DNA of 64,000 bases from Triplophysa rosa (lineage: Eukaryota > Chordata > Actinopteri > Cypriniformes > Nemacheilidae). The stretch is taken from positions 20,173,667-20,237,666 of the forward strand of contig NC_079912.1 in the NCBI RefSeq assembly GCF_024868665.1. Reading direction: 5' to 3'. The position numbers and the translations under genes were made by a program. Positions 44,197-55,563 of this stretch are shown here, in pieces. Numbering within the stretch: the stretch's first letter is position 1; every line of letters starts with the position of its first letter. The notes beneath the pieces are model-generated. The model did no database searches. It had not been told where the DNA came from and saw only the letters and a program-made list of their open reading frames with translations.

Positions 44197-45662
44197 TTGT
44201 TGCAAATGCCGCGCCGTCACTGTCATTCGTGTGGGGTATCCCTGCACACCACTGATGGTCATGGCGAGTGTGTCTCATGCTTGGGAGTTTCCCACGCTCA
44301 AGACGCACTCAGAGAGATGGAATGCCCTCATTGCGAGAGCATGAGTCTCTCCTCTCTGCGCTCGTGGATAGCTTCCTTTTCAGAGAGCAAATCTGCTTCT
44401 TGATCCCTCCCGCTTCACTCTACGGAGACGAAGCAGCGGGTTAGAGGAACTAAGCACTCGGGGAAGCGTGAGCTCACATCCCCTCGGTGTGCCTCGCACT
44501 CTCCACAGAGAGAAAATTTGCCGGTTCGTTTTTCCCAGGCCGACCAGCGTCTCAGGCATGGAAGCGAATTCGAGGAAGACGACAGCATGTTGTTAGCGGC
44601 TTCAGATGGGGAGGAGCTGTCGGGCTCGGTTTTCGACCCCGCCCCCCTGCCGTCTATAGAGCACAGCAAACCCGTGCCGGGTCTGGATTCCGAGCTTTTT
44701 CGGGTCCTTACTAAGGCTGTGGAGGAGCTGGGCTTAGAGTGGTCCTCTCCGGAGGAACCCGCTCGCAGCCGCCTGGACGAATGGTTCCTGCCGGGGCGCC
44801 GCCAAGCCCCTCTTCAGCAAACTTCACCGTTCTTCCCGGAGGTTCACGATGAACTCACCAGGTCATGGCGTGCTCCCTACTCGGCCCGTCTACGACCCTC
44901 TTCTTCCTCCGCTCTCACCTCGGTTGACGGCGCAGAGGAAAAAGGATATGAGAAGCTGCCTCCCCTGCATGAGTCGGTAGCCGCACATTTGTGTCCGCCC
45001 TCGGCCATCGGTTGGACGGCAAAAGCGGCCCATCCCTCTGTGCAAAAAAGACGTGCAAAACCACCTCGGCCCTCGCTAGACGCGCATTCTCGTCCGCCGG
45101 CCAAGCGGCTTCAGTATTGCATTCCATGGCAGTGCTTCAAGTGTACCAGGCCAAACTCCTCCAGGGCATGGACGAGTCCGGTAGAGATATCGCGCCCTTC
45201 AAAGAACTGCAGAGCCCGATGGATCTCGCCCTACGCGCCACCAAGGCCACGGCCCAGGCGATAGGCAGGTCAATGGCGAGTCTCGTGGTGCTCGAGCGCC
45301 ATCTGTGGCTGATGCTCACAGAGATCAAGGAAGCAGACAAGGTCCCCTTCCTCGATGCTCCAATATCCGCTGCCGGCCTCTTCGGACCAGCAGTGGAGGG
45401 TTTTGCGGAACGCTTCACTGCAGCACAGAAATCTTTGCAGGCCATGAAGCACTTCCTGCCCAAGAGACCCGGGTCCAGACCTGCGTCGGCTTGCTCCAAG
45501 CCAGCACCGACTCAGCAGCCGGTGAAGGCAACGCCCCCCACTGCCCAAAAGGTAACAGGAGCTGAGATGCGTCAACGATCTCGCTCCGGGAGACATTTCC
45601 CCCACCCTCAGGGACCCCGGCCAAAGATCACGCTGGACCCTGCGCCTCAGGCACCATCCTGA
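44197..45662 (+). pseudogene. DIRS B gag-like ORF1
   Basis: The N-terminal piece (44206-44403) has paired cysteines (CHSCG, CVSCLG, CPHCES), a zinc-ribbon-like start. After a frameshift the frame at 44518-45020 is acidic then contains FFPEVHDELTRSWRAPY. After another shift near 45000-45050 the frame to 45662 contains AVLQVYQAKLLQGMDE, DLALRATKATAQAIGRS, VPFLDAPIS and a Pro-rich, basic tail. Two or more frameshifts. This is the longest readable gag of the three DIRS copies here. Confidence 0.8.
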
Positions 45663-45939
45663 GACCGAGGAAAGGAAGAGGAAGGGACCGTGTCTCGCTG
45701 CGGCTGGGCCTCCTTCAAAGAAGGCTCTTTTGTGCGCCCAAACACCCCGTTCTGTTCCGGGTGCTGGCGAAAATGTGTTTTTGTTCCACAATGTGAATAC
45801 CGGGTCTGTTCTAACACCCGCACAACCCACCGCTGTTATAGCGGGCACTTATATAAAACACAAACATTGTCAGAAAAAGAGCAACCTTCCTCTTCCACTC
45901 TCCACAGGAGTCAAGCCCCCGAAAGGCGGCATACCTCCC

Positions 45940-46605
45940 CATTGCATTCAACTCCTTGCCATACGGGCCGAGGCCTGGCGGGCCATCCCCGGGGTATCGG
46001 ATTGGGTAATGGGAATAATATCTTGATGATAATCACTCCAGTTCGCTCGCAGACCCCCGCGTTTCCGCGGGGTGATCACCACCCGAGTCCAGAGTGCGAA
46101 TTCACATGTTCTGCGCACGGAGTTGGGGAACTTACTGGACAAAGGAGCCATAGAACTGGTTCCTCCAGATCAAACTGAGTCGGGCTTCTACAGCCGCTAC
46201 TTCCTCGTACCCCAAAAGGATGGCGGTCTCTGCCCCATCCTCAATCTCAGACATCTGAGCCGCGCCCTTATGAAACGGCGTTTCAGAATGATTACACTGA
46301 AACAGATCCTCTCGCAAATATGCCCAGGGGACTGGTTCTTCTCCCTGGATCTGAAAGATGCATACTAGCCCCCCATCACAGACGATTCTTGAGATTCGCC
46401 TACGAAGGGGTTGCATATCAATACATGGTCCTTCCATTCGGACTGTCTCTAGCTCCTCGCACTTTCACGAAGTGCATGGCCGCGGCTCTATCCCCTCTCA
46501 GGCAGACGGGAATCCGCATTCTGAACTACCTCGACGACTGGCTTGTTCTAGCACATTCAGAGGAAGAGCTAAGGTCCAGGTCCCTGGGCACCACATGCAG
46601 ATGAA
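45940..46605 (+). pseudogene. DIRS B reverse transcriptase, thumb deleted
   Basis: RT core: ELGNLLDKGAIELVP, YFLVPQKDGGLCPILNL, FSLDLKDAY (motif A). A small deletion and stop at 46366 shift the frame. Then RRFLRFAYEGVAYQYMVLPF and YLDDW at 46527-46541. About 20 codons later the sequence jumps to VVTTDASKTGWG of RNase H, so the several hundred bases of thumb/connection present in related elements are missing. Confidence 0.85.
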
Positions 46606-47225
46606 AGGTGGTCACAACAGACGCCTCCAAAACGGGTTGGGGGATCTGTGCGATGGCACACCGGCCTTCGGTCACTGGTCGATTCAGGAAAAGGGCCTGC
46701 ACATCAACTGCCTAGAAATGCAGGCAGTATGGCTGGCTCTTTGCAACTTCCTGCCGGTCTTACGGGACCGCCACGTCTTAGTCCGATCGGACAGCATTAC
46801 AGTGGTGTCCTACATAAATCACCAGGGAGGCCTCTCCTCAAGACGCCTTTTCTCCCTGGTACTTTGCCTCTTGGAATGGGCTCAGTGCAATCTGCACTCA
46901 CTAAGGGCAACTCATGTGCCGGGCAGACTGAACCAGGGAGCAGATATGCTATCTCGGAGCACGTCCCTTCAGAGGAATGGACGCTCCACCCCAAGTCGGT
47001 TCAGAAAATTTGGGAAGTCTTTGGCAAGGCAGAAATCGACCTTTTTGCCTCAAAAGACAACACTCATTGCCCACCTTTTTTTCGAAGGTCAGGGATGCCT
47101 TGGCCCACAACTGGCCCAACCGGCTCCTCTATGCCTTCCCCCCGATCACTCTCATACCACAGACGATCAGGAGGATCAGAGAACAGGCGCACAAGGTGCT
47201 GTTCGTAGCCCCACTCTGGAAGAAC
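46600..47225 (+). pseudogene. DIRS B RNase H and downstream region
   Basis: RNase H: the first acidic residue in TTDASKTGWG, LEMQAVWLAL with the Glu, VRSDSITVVSYINHQGG with the next Asp, and LRATHVPGRLNQGADMLSR. It is followed in shifted frames by EIDLFASKDNTHCPPFF and IREQAHKVLFVAP, the conserved region after RNase H that in some DIRS elements is described as methyltransferase-related. Frameshifts occur near 46640, 47080 and 47225. Confidence 0.8.
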
Positions 47226-47398
47226 TAGCCTTGGGTTGCGGAACTGTCTCAGCTGCTCGTCGCAGCCCTGTGGCCTATTCCTCTGAGACGGGACCTCCTC
47301 TCTCAGGCAGGCAACACAATTTGGCACCCCCAGCCAGAGCTGTGGGCTCTGCACCTTTGGCCTCTTGACGGGAGCCTACGGTCCTCCCCGAGAGTATC

Positions 47399-48369
47399 AT
47401 GAACACGATATCACAGGCTAGAGCTCCATCTACTAGACGACTCTATACCCTCAAGTGGTCTGTCTTCTCCACCTGGTGTACAACCCGCGGAGCAGACCCA
47501 GAATCCTGTGACATATCACTAATTCTGTCCTTCCTGCAAGAGCTGTTGGATAAGGGCCGCTCCCCTTCCACGCTCAAGGTCTATGTGGCAGGAATTGCAG
47601 CTTCTCATGCCCCCATATAGGTCCGAGGAGTGGGAAAGAATGACTTGGTCATTCGCTTCTTGAAGGGTTCCAGGTGGCTATGCCCTCCTCGCCCCCTCAC
47701 CGTTCCCATATTGGATCTGCCCACGGTGTTGAGAGCTCTGAAGGGCCCTTCCTTCTAGCCTCTGCAGTCTGCGGACCTCCGTCCCTTAACGCTTAAAACC
47801 ACTCTGCTGCTAGCATTAGCATCGGTAAAAGGTGTGGACGATCTACAGGCGCTCTCTGTGAGCCCCTCCTATCTTGAGTTTGGGCTTGACGACTCTAAGG
47901 TAGTCCTCAAACCTAGACATGGTTACGTACCTAAGGTGCTCTCTACTCCATTCAGAGCACAGGTAGTGATACTTTCTGCGCTCCCCTCCTCCGAGCAGGA
48001 CCCGGAGCTGAATCTGCTCTGTCCAGTCAGAGCGCTTAAGATCTACATTGAGGGTTCCGCCCATTCAGTCGGTCGGAACAGCTTTTTGTCTGCTTTGGAG
48101 ACCACACCAGAGGGTCTCCGGTCACGAAGCATAGACTATCTAAATGGATAGTTGAGGCTATCGCGCTGGCATACTCTTGCTTGGGCCTTCTATGCCCCAC
48201 GGGAGTTAGAGCCCATTCTACTAGAGGTGTCGCCTCTTCCTGGGCATGGTCTAGCGGAGTCTCCATAGTGGATATTTGTGCGGCGGCCTGCTGGGCTTTG
48301 CCTTCCACATTTACCAGATTCTACAGTCTGGACGTTCCGGCCTTACAGGCCCGGGTCCTTTCTGCTTAA
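47399..48369 (+). pseudogene. DIRS B tyrosine recombinase, catalytic Arg lost
   Basis: N-terminal SAM-like core-binding domain at 47399-47620 (STRRLYTLKWSVFSTWC, GRSPSTLKVYVAGIAA), with a TAG at 47618. The catalytic domain follows at 47700-48369. The first catalytic Arg of the KRVGDL box is replaced: codon GGT at 47831-47833 gives KGVDDL. The H-x-x-R box is intact (HSTR, His at 48214-48216) and the Tyr nucleophile is present (RFYSLDV, TAC at 48322-48324). Stops and a frameshift near 48150 also break it. Confidence 0.85.
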
Positions 48370-48429
48370 GACTACTGCTGGGCTGTGGTTGCCCTCAACC
48401 ACACCAGCACCTAGCACACTACTGGGACG

Positions 48430-48700
48430 ATTAACTGAAGTGAAAGTGACCTATCAGTCAGATATGGTGAACCATACCCGAAATGTGACCTCTGCATTTA
48501 ACCCATCCAGAGAGTAGTGAACACACGCACAGCAAGTGGTGAACACACGTACACCCGGAGCAGTGGGCAGCTATCACTGCAGCGCCCGGGGAGCAGGTAG
48601 GGGTAAGGTGCTCAGTCGTTACCCACCGGCCCTGGGTATTGAACCGGCAACCTTCTGGTCACGAGTCCGACTCTCTAACCATTAGGCCACGACGGCCCAC
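48430..48700 (-). mobile_element. tRNA-derived SINE
   Basis: Minus strand: the head GGCCGTCGTGGCCTAATGG with A box TGGCCTAATGGTTAGAGA, then B box GGTTCAATACC, a body with CACTGCTCCGGGTGTACG, and a tail with TGGATGGGTTAAATGCAGAG and CATATCTGACTG. It matches the plan of a common teleost tRNA-derived SINE family. GACGATTAAC and GATGATTAAC on the two sides may be the remains of a target duplication. Confidence 0.8.
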
Positions 48701-48859
48701 AACCGGATGCTAGCCGGATGATTAACCGGATTAGGCCACCTATTAGCTTGGCTTTTCCACCTTCCGCAGGATTCTCTGCCTCATACCTATCCTCGAGCCA
48801 CGGCTTCGGGATTATATGATGTTTTTCGTTCCACTTGTAGCATGGCGGGATTATACTGG

Positions 48860-48935
48860 TTCCCCATAGTGTCCTGCTACTCGGTTACTAACGTAACCTC
48901 GGTTCCCTGAGATACGGGAACGAGTACTGCGTTCC
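48860..48935. repeat. DIRS B internal complementary region
   Basis: CCCATAGTGTCCTGCTAC mirrors the left tip, and GTTACTAACGTAACCTCGG... CGGGAACGAGTACTGC mirrors the right tip (49190-49238). The two parts meet at the GTT. Confidence 0.8.
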
Positions 48936-49074
48936 TGGCCGTGCTTACAAGCTGCATATGGTCGTCGCTTCAGTAGAAGTAACCTGAGGACCCTACGGCG
49001 ATGTGTCTGCTTATATAGCCATAAGCCCCGCCCACTTTGGCGGGCGCCATCGCCATAGGTCTGTGCAGCTTCTC

Positions 49075-49238
49075 TGCCATTGGCTCAAAGTTTTACTTTG
49101 CACGCACCAATGGCCGTGCAGTATTCACTGCGTTACTGTAAAGCTTCAGTCATCGGAGAAAAAGGAGTTTTCCCCCATAGTGTCCTGCTATGCAGTACTC
49201 GTTCCCGTATCTCAGGGAACCGAGGTTACGTTAGTAAC
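49075..49238. repeat. DIRS B right inverted terminal repeat and tip
   Basis: Reverse complement of 43944-44095, followed by the tip ACCGAGGTTACGTTAGTAAC. Confidence 0.8.
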
Positions 49239-49329
49239 AGAGTACGTTATATGACTAAACATAAAAAATCATGTTGCGACCAGATTTTCCAAAAGTTGTG
49301 TTGATTTAACTTAAGTAAATCATTTTTTT

Positions 49330-49590
49330 GAGTGCACCACCATGTCCCTCTAAGGGCTCCGTAGCATTCGGTAAAAACGAGCTAAATAAATATTTCAAAT
49401 TTACATCTCACGTCCAGTTTTTTTTCTCATGTGGCAAGTAGATGTGTAATAAGCGGGATAATGTACAATCAGCCAGCTGTTATCCCGAAATAATCCCCTT
49501 CAGTGTGCTACAATCACACTGTCAGGGCTTATTTCTGTGATAACAACCGGCTGCCTGCACATTATCCCTTACATATAGCAGTTGCTTCTG
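49330..49590. mobile_element. Palindromic MITE, inverted relative of 1378-1600
   Basis: The central arms AGCCAGCTGTTATCCCG... and GTGATAACAACCGGCTGCC are inverted repeats around an AATCACACTGTCAGGGC loop. CTCATGTGGCAAG and ACCGAATGC equivalents match the 1378 copy in the opposite orientation. Confidence 0.65.
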
Positions 49591-51088
49591 GAAGAAGCTC
49601 AGTCGAACAAAGCAACCAGCAGATGAAATTCTGATTAATTTTAATTTTATAATAAATTAATTTACCCATTTACGTGGCAATAAATTCTAGTATGAGTTAA
49701 TATTCATACGATTCGATACTGTATGTGGTACAGAATAATGTTCACACGCACATAATCACACACACATGTATATGTACATACAATACAATCTACACAGTAT
49801 ACAGTATGATAAAAGCGTCTGCCAAATGAATAAATATAAATGTTGTGGGAATATAAATTATGTGGGACTAAAATGTGAATAAGGCAAAGAACTCATAAAA
49901 AAGCTCTTTTTGACATTTAAAATATGACGCTTAAAGGTTGTAAAGTTAGTGTTCACATAGTAAATTGTCAAAATACAAATTGGTAACACTTTAGAATACT
50001 GTTACATACAAGGTATGTAATACTGTTACTAGGTATGAAAGATTATTCTAAAGTATTACCCAGACAGAATAAATACTGCTATATAGCATTTGCTTTTCAG
50101 GTGTAACATATCCAACAAGAAAAAGTCTGAAAAGAAAAAACACAAAACACTTAACAGAATGTCACATGTATTGACTTGGTATTTTACAAATATTTTCATC
50201 CCAGATTAGATCAATTATTTCAATTGGAAGCATGGCTGGCTAGCAAATAACATTTTACGAAGAAAAGTCAAACACCTTAACTTTATGAAAACTTTTCAAT
50301 CGATTTCCCTTATAACAAACATCTCATTTATGCATGAAAGTCTTTCAGTCTGACACTTTCACATTTGAATGCCAAAGTTCTATCTGGAGGAGATTGCCAG
50401 ATCGATACATCACAGGAAATGGCTCAGCCATTTTTTGGCTGAATTGCTTGTGAATAGGTTTGTAAATAATAATATTGAGGCAACACAGCTTGATGAATGA
50501 ATGGCATCATCATCAGCATTTCCTTTTTCTGGTCTCAAAACTTATTAAATGGTGTGCACATAAAAAGTGTCTTGTTGAGTCTTTCAAATACTCAAAACTG
50601 ACCTGTGGATTAATGGACAGAATAAAGTAAATACCAAAGTGTAGTACCAAAGTGTAGTACCTTTGGGTTTTTATTTATAACGACTGACTACCTTAAAGGA
50701 CACATCAGATGAAAACTCCACTTTTTCTGTGTTTAAGTGCTATAATCGTTCCCCGGTGCATCTAGCAATACAGAAAACGTGAAAAATAATAACCCAGTAA
50801 GTTTGTTTTGGTGTGCCTTTCCCTGCAAGTATGTGAGAAATCGAGCCGTTCAGATTTCGCTCCGATTGTGACGTCCAAAGTGGATTTTATTATAATGTTA
50901 CTGCCCCTTAATCTACACAATTCCACCCACCGAGCTCCGCCATTGTTGTTACACAAGCGACAGCGGTGTAAGTGACACCATGGCTAAAGTTCGTGGACAA
51001 CATGCAATGTAGTCGCTGCACAGAGTCCAAACCTAGGAAGAGACAGGAGTGAGTTTATTTTATTTTTAGTGGAAATCCATCAGAAACT
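49591..51088. other. Non-coding sequence with minor repeat remnants
   Basis: About 49805: AAAGCGTCTGCCAAATGAAT, a SINE/LINE-tail motif. 49983-50060: a hairpin (GGTAACACTTTAGAATAC against GTATTCTAAAG-like TTCTAAAGTATTACC), probably a small MITE. 50690-50990 resembles the end of a DNA transposon family by its GGACACATCAGATGAAAAC start, but no partner end was found. Confidence 0.35.
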
Positions 51089-51190
51089 AGGGATGGGCGA
51101 TATGGCCCTAAAACTCTATAACAATAATTCCTGGTATTTGTTGCGATAACGATAAAAATGACGATATATCCATAACTCCATCCACTGCTG
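51089..51190 (+). mobile_element. hAT-like terminal fragment
   Basis: TAGGGATGGGCGATATGGCC at 51089 is a typical hAT non-autonomous start and is followed by GCGATAACGATAAAAATGA. No matching right end occurs nearby. Confidence 0.5.
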
Positions 51191-52070
51191 TTTTTAGCGT
51201 CAAGTGATAGTAGCTGCATGTACTCTAGACCGTCAGAAAAACAAATATTATCAAAAAGTAAAACTTACCCCAAATCAAACAGCTCCTAAAATATACCTAC
51301 AGTATTTTTGTAAATATAAAATATAATAGTGAGATTCGAATTCAAAAGGTTGTAGTAAAGAAAAGTTAAATGAACTAAAGCTCAATAAACACATCATGTC
51401 ATACCTAAAACTGTATATAATTCTATTGTTGGGTGGAAACGATCGATTGCATCACGCTGTCAATCACGTTCTCTTGAACTGTGTGAACCTTCTCTTCTCA
51501 CAGCAACATACACTGAATCTGTCTATGACTCGCGCTACAGAAAGAGAACAGAAAAATGCGGATAAAACAAATCTAATTAAATAATCCATGCTTTTATATG
51601 CACTCATATACTTATATGTGCTCAAAAACATATTTAAAATAACGTAATACAAACTCGCATTTTGTACTGTAGAAACCATAAGTAAAAACCTGCTTGTTTG
51701 CGAATCACTTCAAACCGGAGTGCTTTATCAACCTGGGACAGTACAAGCAGGATTAGCTTCAAAGTTGTTCCTCAAGAGGGATCGAGACCGACTGAACGAG
51801 ACAAAACTGCCGATGTAAGTAATATTCATCAACAGTCTGAATTGACGTACATGTACTGTATATATAGGAGGATAACGTTAGCATATGACAGCGAAGGGAG
51901 CTAAGTCAGTCACGGGCTAAATAGAACATTCAAAGCCAGTGTTAAACTTACTGTATATAAGTGCAGATGGACACTTGGAGTTTAGCTGTATGAATGTTAA
52001 TACATTATGTGCGTTAATATGTTTAGCTGCGACAAGCTGTTTGTTTTGCTAATAAACGGGCGAACACAGG
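51191..52070. other. Unassigned sequence
   Basis: No supportable features. Confidence 0.3.
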
Positions 52071-52325
52071 GGTTAGTTTCGTTTTAAACGTCTCAAATCA
52101 TTCGTGCTTAGGCTGAAAAATCTGTCACAGCAAACTAGCTCTCACGTTGCGTGTGTAACATTATAACTTGTCAATGACAAGCGCTAAAATCCATGTAATT
52201 CCGCTGAGATCTACAGTGGATTTTAGGTAAGCATACACGCACAACGTAAGCGCATTAGCTGTTTGCTGTGACTGATTTTTTTCTCTCCGGACGAATGATT
52301 TGAGACGTTTAAAACGAAACTAACC
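52071..52325. mobile_element. 255-bp hairpin MITE
   Basis: The first 35 bases (GGTTAGTTTCG...CATTCGT) and the last 35 (ACGAATG...CGAAACTAACC) are perfect inverted repeats. The arms continue imperfectly inward (AAATCTGTCACAGCAAAC against GTTTGCTGTGACTGATTT; CACGTTGCGTGTG against CACGCAACGT). Nearly the whole unit can fold into one hairpin. No coding capacity. Confidence 0.8.
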
Positions 52326-52993
52326 GCAGAGGAATTCAGGAAATATCATTTATCTAAACCATTGCCACTACACGTGTGTTGTGTTGACACGCTGGACAGA
52401 AGGGGGGTGGGGTTCGCTATAACTCACTATAAGTTAAAGAGACATGCACCAAAACGGGTTGCTGTGAGCATAGCTGTTTTTGACGAGGCAAGAAGGGTTT
52501 TGTTTACACAGCCACTGAGTGTTTTTAAGCAAAATATGTTCCAGACATTTCATGAAGACCCTAATAAATCATACCAGAGGGGGCCAGTGCCCCTGTGTCA
52601 GCACACTTGGCACCCCACTGGCCCCCCTAAATCTGGAATCGTTTCTGGATTTTTTTACCCCAACCTAGCAATTTCGGGTGCAATGCACAGTTTGTCCTGC
52701 GAGTGGCAGTAACGATGCTTGCGTGCCAAAAGGAAGATTACGTAAGCAAGACGCAAACAATGTCGAGTCTGTGCGCCTTAAAACAAGATTACGTCTACAT
52801 CATACAGGTAATGGAAATATTTTGTAAAAATATAACGAAAATGCATATCATTACACATCATATTAAAATACAGACCTATATCTTCCGGTGTTGCGCATGT
52901 TAAATCTACATATAAAGCAGTTGTGACTCGTGCCTATACAAAGAATCAGCTGCTGCCAGAGAACGTTTAACACACTAACACACACGTTTGACA
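52326..52993. other. Unassigned sequence
   Basis: A 116-codon plus-strand frame (52362-52712) shows no known domain. Wording such as the CCAGTGCCCCTGTGTCAG stretch suggests repeat origin. Not called as a gene. Confidence 0.3.
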
Positions 52994-54553
52994 CCTGACG
53001 GACGTCAGGATGCGCTTCTGCGTGATCAACCTGAAAGGCAGCTATTGTGTAGGTGCCTGTTCAGAACACACAGACCCAAGATAGGGCGCGGACCTTCTCA
53101 GCGTTACTCATCTGCGCAAGGATCGGCCAGAGGAGTTTCTCATGGACCAAGGACAAGTGTGGACATCGTCCGACCCAGGGCCCGCGTGGTCACCTTGGTC
53201 GCCCGTAGAGCGAGGTCGGTGGCGGCGCGGAGTTCCTGCATACGCGCTGGGTCGGTCTTACCCTCGTGGAGCTCTCTCAACGCCCTGGCCTGGCAGGAGC
53301 CATAGCGTGGAGAGAGGAGGCAGCTTGGTCCGCCGCAATGTAAGCTCTCGACACCAGAGATGCCAAGACCCCACATGCTTTGGACGGGAGTCTAGGTCGA
53401 GCCCCCCCCCAGGTGGCCGCCTCCTACGGGCACGAGCACCACGGCGGCATACTCCACCTGGGGGACAATGACGTTTCCTCCAGCTGTCTCAACCTCGAGG
53501 GAAGAGAGGGTGACGGAACTTTGTTTGACGTGAAACATGCCGGAAAGGGGTGTTCCAGGTCTTACTAAGTTCCTCATGCACTTCCGGTAAACACGGCACT
53601 GGTGGCGGGCGCGGCTTGGAGCCGCGCTCAAACCCGAGGCACCATGTAGCCAGCCGCAAGCGCCGGGAAAGGCAGTGCAGGCACTGCAACCCAACACTCA
53701 CGGCGGCCCGAGAAAGCATGGCTGACATTTCGACGTCCGCTTCTTCCTGTGCTCGACCCCCCGAGGGAGGGAGCCCGAGGAATCGTCGGAGTCGGATGGC
53801 AGTACGTCACCCCCCGATGCTGCAAGAGACATCTCATCATCACGCATCATGTCCGAATACGTGATTGAGGAATAAGACGGCGGACCGTCTCCTGGGGAAC
53901 GGTCAGATGAGCGAGACAAGGTGTGAACGGTCCGTGAGCCAGTGGCTGGCGGATTATCGCTCACAGTAATCCTCATATCACCCTCGCTGCTTGCCATAGC
54001 GGACGGCAGGGCCGGAGTCCTGCCGCCACAGAACGGGGAGCAAACGAGGTGGTGACCGAGTCCCGTGGGAACGCAACGTCTGACGCAATGTCTGAATCAT
54101 CACCGCCCGCAGTGCGGGCAGGACGTATCCACAACGTCTGCCCCAGCGTACTGGAAGCAGGCATCGTGTCCGTCCCCCTCCTCGATGAGTGTGTTGCACC
54201 CATGAGAACAGCGGGACATGCCACGCTGGAGAAATTTGCTCTTTTAGAAAGGAAATTTGCTCGAACACCTCCGGAACTGCCGAGACTCCCAGGGGAGAGT
54301 CACTGCAGGAAGGGACCGTCCGCTGTCCACGTCGTAGATTCCAGCAGAAAAATGATCACCAAAGATCGTAGAGAAGCTCATCTGATGCGTAGGCTCTGAA
54401 GAACAAAAGGTGGAGGGGAGGGGAGGTGCCCGGCATGCAAATTTCATTCGCCAATTTTCATTGACCTTTTCTAAATACTCAGAAGATGATAGGTTCTCAA
54501 GACAAACCCCATTCTGTCGGTTCGACACAACATCGAGAGACCGACAGAAAGGG
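52994..54553 (-). mobile_element. DIRS copy C, internally deleted fragment of the copy A family
   Basis: Minus orientation. 52994-53090 matches the RT region of copy A (29636-29728). At about 53091 the sequence jumps to the gag region equivalent to 30208, and from there to 54400 it follows copy A gag closely, ending with a shortened right terminal repeat and the tip CCGACAGAAAGGG followed by AAC at 54554-54556. About 50 bp of the terminal repeat (the TATAAGAG part) is deleted near 54413-54430. RNase H, recombinase and left repeat are absent. Confidence 0.88.
53140..54395 (-). pseudogene. DIRS C gag-like ORF1 remnant
   Basis: It parallels copy A gag: LRAATDLALRATKVTTRALGR (53150-53240), CLPEVHEELSKTWNTPF (near 53560), SSGSLPRGVEHRKKR (near 53740), and the N-terminal block MSFSTIFGDHFSAGIYDV in the ORF beginning near 54500. 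Frames shift several times. Comparison with copy A shows small indels at different sites, so the two copies decayed independently. Confidence 0.7.
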
Positions 54554-54976
54554 AACCACATTTATCACATGTGAAAATTTTGAAATTCATGTTTTTTTTC
54601 TTTGTGTAAAGGAAATACCTGATAATGTGACTCATGGTAATATGACTGCTTAAGTTGATTTTGGGATATCTTGTTTGTGGGTAGTTTTTCATTTATGTAT
54701 GTACATTTAAGATGCAGAAAAGTGCCTAAATGTTATTATTGTTGTCATTGTTATTTTTACTATATACAATGTGTTGTGAAATAAATGACCATGGAACATT
54801 AATTTGAGCTGAACTTGTTTTATTAGCTTATTAGTTTACTTAGAGAAAACAGTAATACATGACAGTGAAAAATGACTGAAAATTAATCATGACACATGTT
54901 AGTGTGCCCCCTAAAAGCATAAGTGGCCCCTGCCTGGCCCCCCCAGTTACAGTAGTCTAGAACCGCGACTGCTCTT
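54554..54976. other. Unassigned AT-rich sequence
   Basis: Nothing recognised. Confidence 0.3.
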
Positions 54977-55563
54977 AAAGGGGTCATATGACATGGCTAA
55001 AATGAATATTATTGTTGTTTTAGATATAATGCAATGTGTATACACCATTTAAAGTTTAAAAAACGTTGTATTTTCCACATACCGTGCATGTTTGTATCTC
55101 CTCTTTTCCCCGCCTCTCTGAAACGCGCTGATTTTTTACAAAACTCATCGCTCTGAAAAGCGAGGTGTGCTATGATTGGCCAGTTCACCAGTGTGTAGTG
55201 ATTGGTCAAATACTGCAAGCATTTCACAGAAATGTAACGCCTCTTACCATATTCGGAACATCAGGTTCCAAAGCAATTGTACTGACAGGCGATACAATGA
55301 GATTTACAATTACGCCCACGTTAACTACATGCAGATTTGGGCAGTCTTAGTCAAATCATGTTACGAAGTTAGGTAGATTCGCTGGGGTGTGGTTACACGA
55401 GGCGTTTCAGGCAAGTCTGGTTGAGCATTTGCTTTTAGATAGAATGCATCTTTTGTTCCCACACTTTCATTTGTGCAATTTTACGTGTCTAATACATGCA
55501 TGGGCAACTTATAACACACCAAAATCACAGAAAAACACGTACTTCCGCCATATGACCTCTTTA
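54977..55563 (-). mobile_element. MITE of the THAP-bearing family, without LTR
   Basis: The ends AAAGGGGTCATATGAC and CCATATGACCTCTTT are inverted repeats. In reverse complement the element matches 42035-40822 over TCGCTTTTCAGAGCGATGAG, GTATGTGGAAAATACA and GCCTGAAACGCCTCGT, but lacks the solo LTR. It also lacks the readable THAP frame, which is replaced by diverged sequence around 55250-55330. Confidence 0.8.

Larger units (their letters stand above)
43943..49238 (+). mobile_element. DIRS-type retrotransposon, copy B (different family from A)
   Basis: Inverted terminal repeats lie at about 43944-44095 and 49075-49225 (GTGCGTGCAAAGTAAAACTT and its reverse complement; AGTGAATACTGCACGGCCA likewise). 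The right tip ends GTTACGTTAGTAAC at 49238. An internal complementary region at about 48860-48935 contains CCCATAGTGTCCTGCTAC and the reverse complement of the right tip. Order on the plus strand: gag, RT, RNase H, tyrosine recombinase. The thumb of RT is deleted and a SINE sits between recombinase and internal repeat. Confidence 0.9.

Noticed and set aside
52071..52325. Integron attC-like or terminator hairpin
   Set aside because: The window is vertebrate DNA; the hairpin is a MITE.
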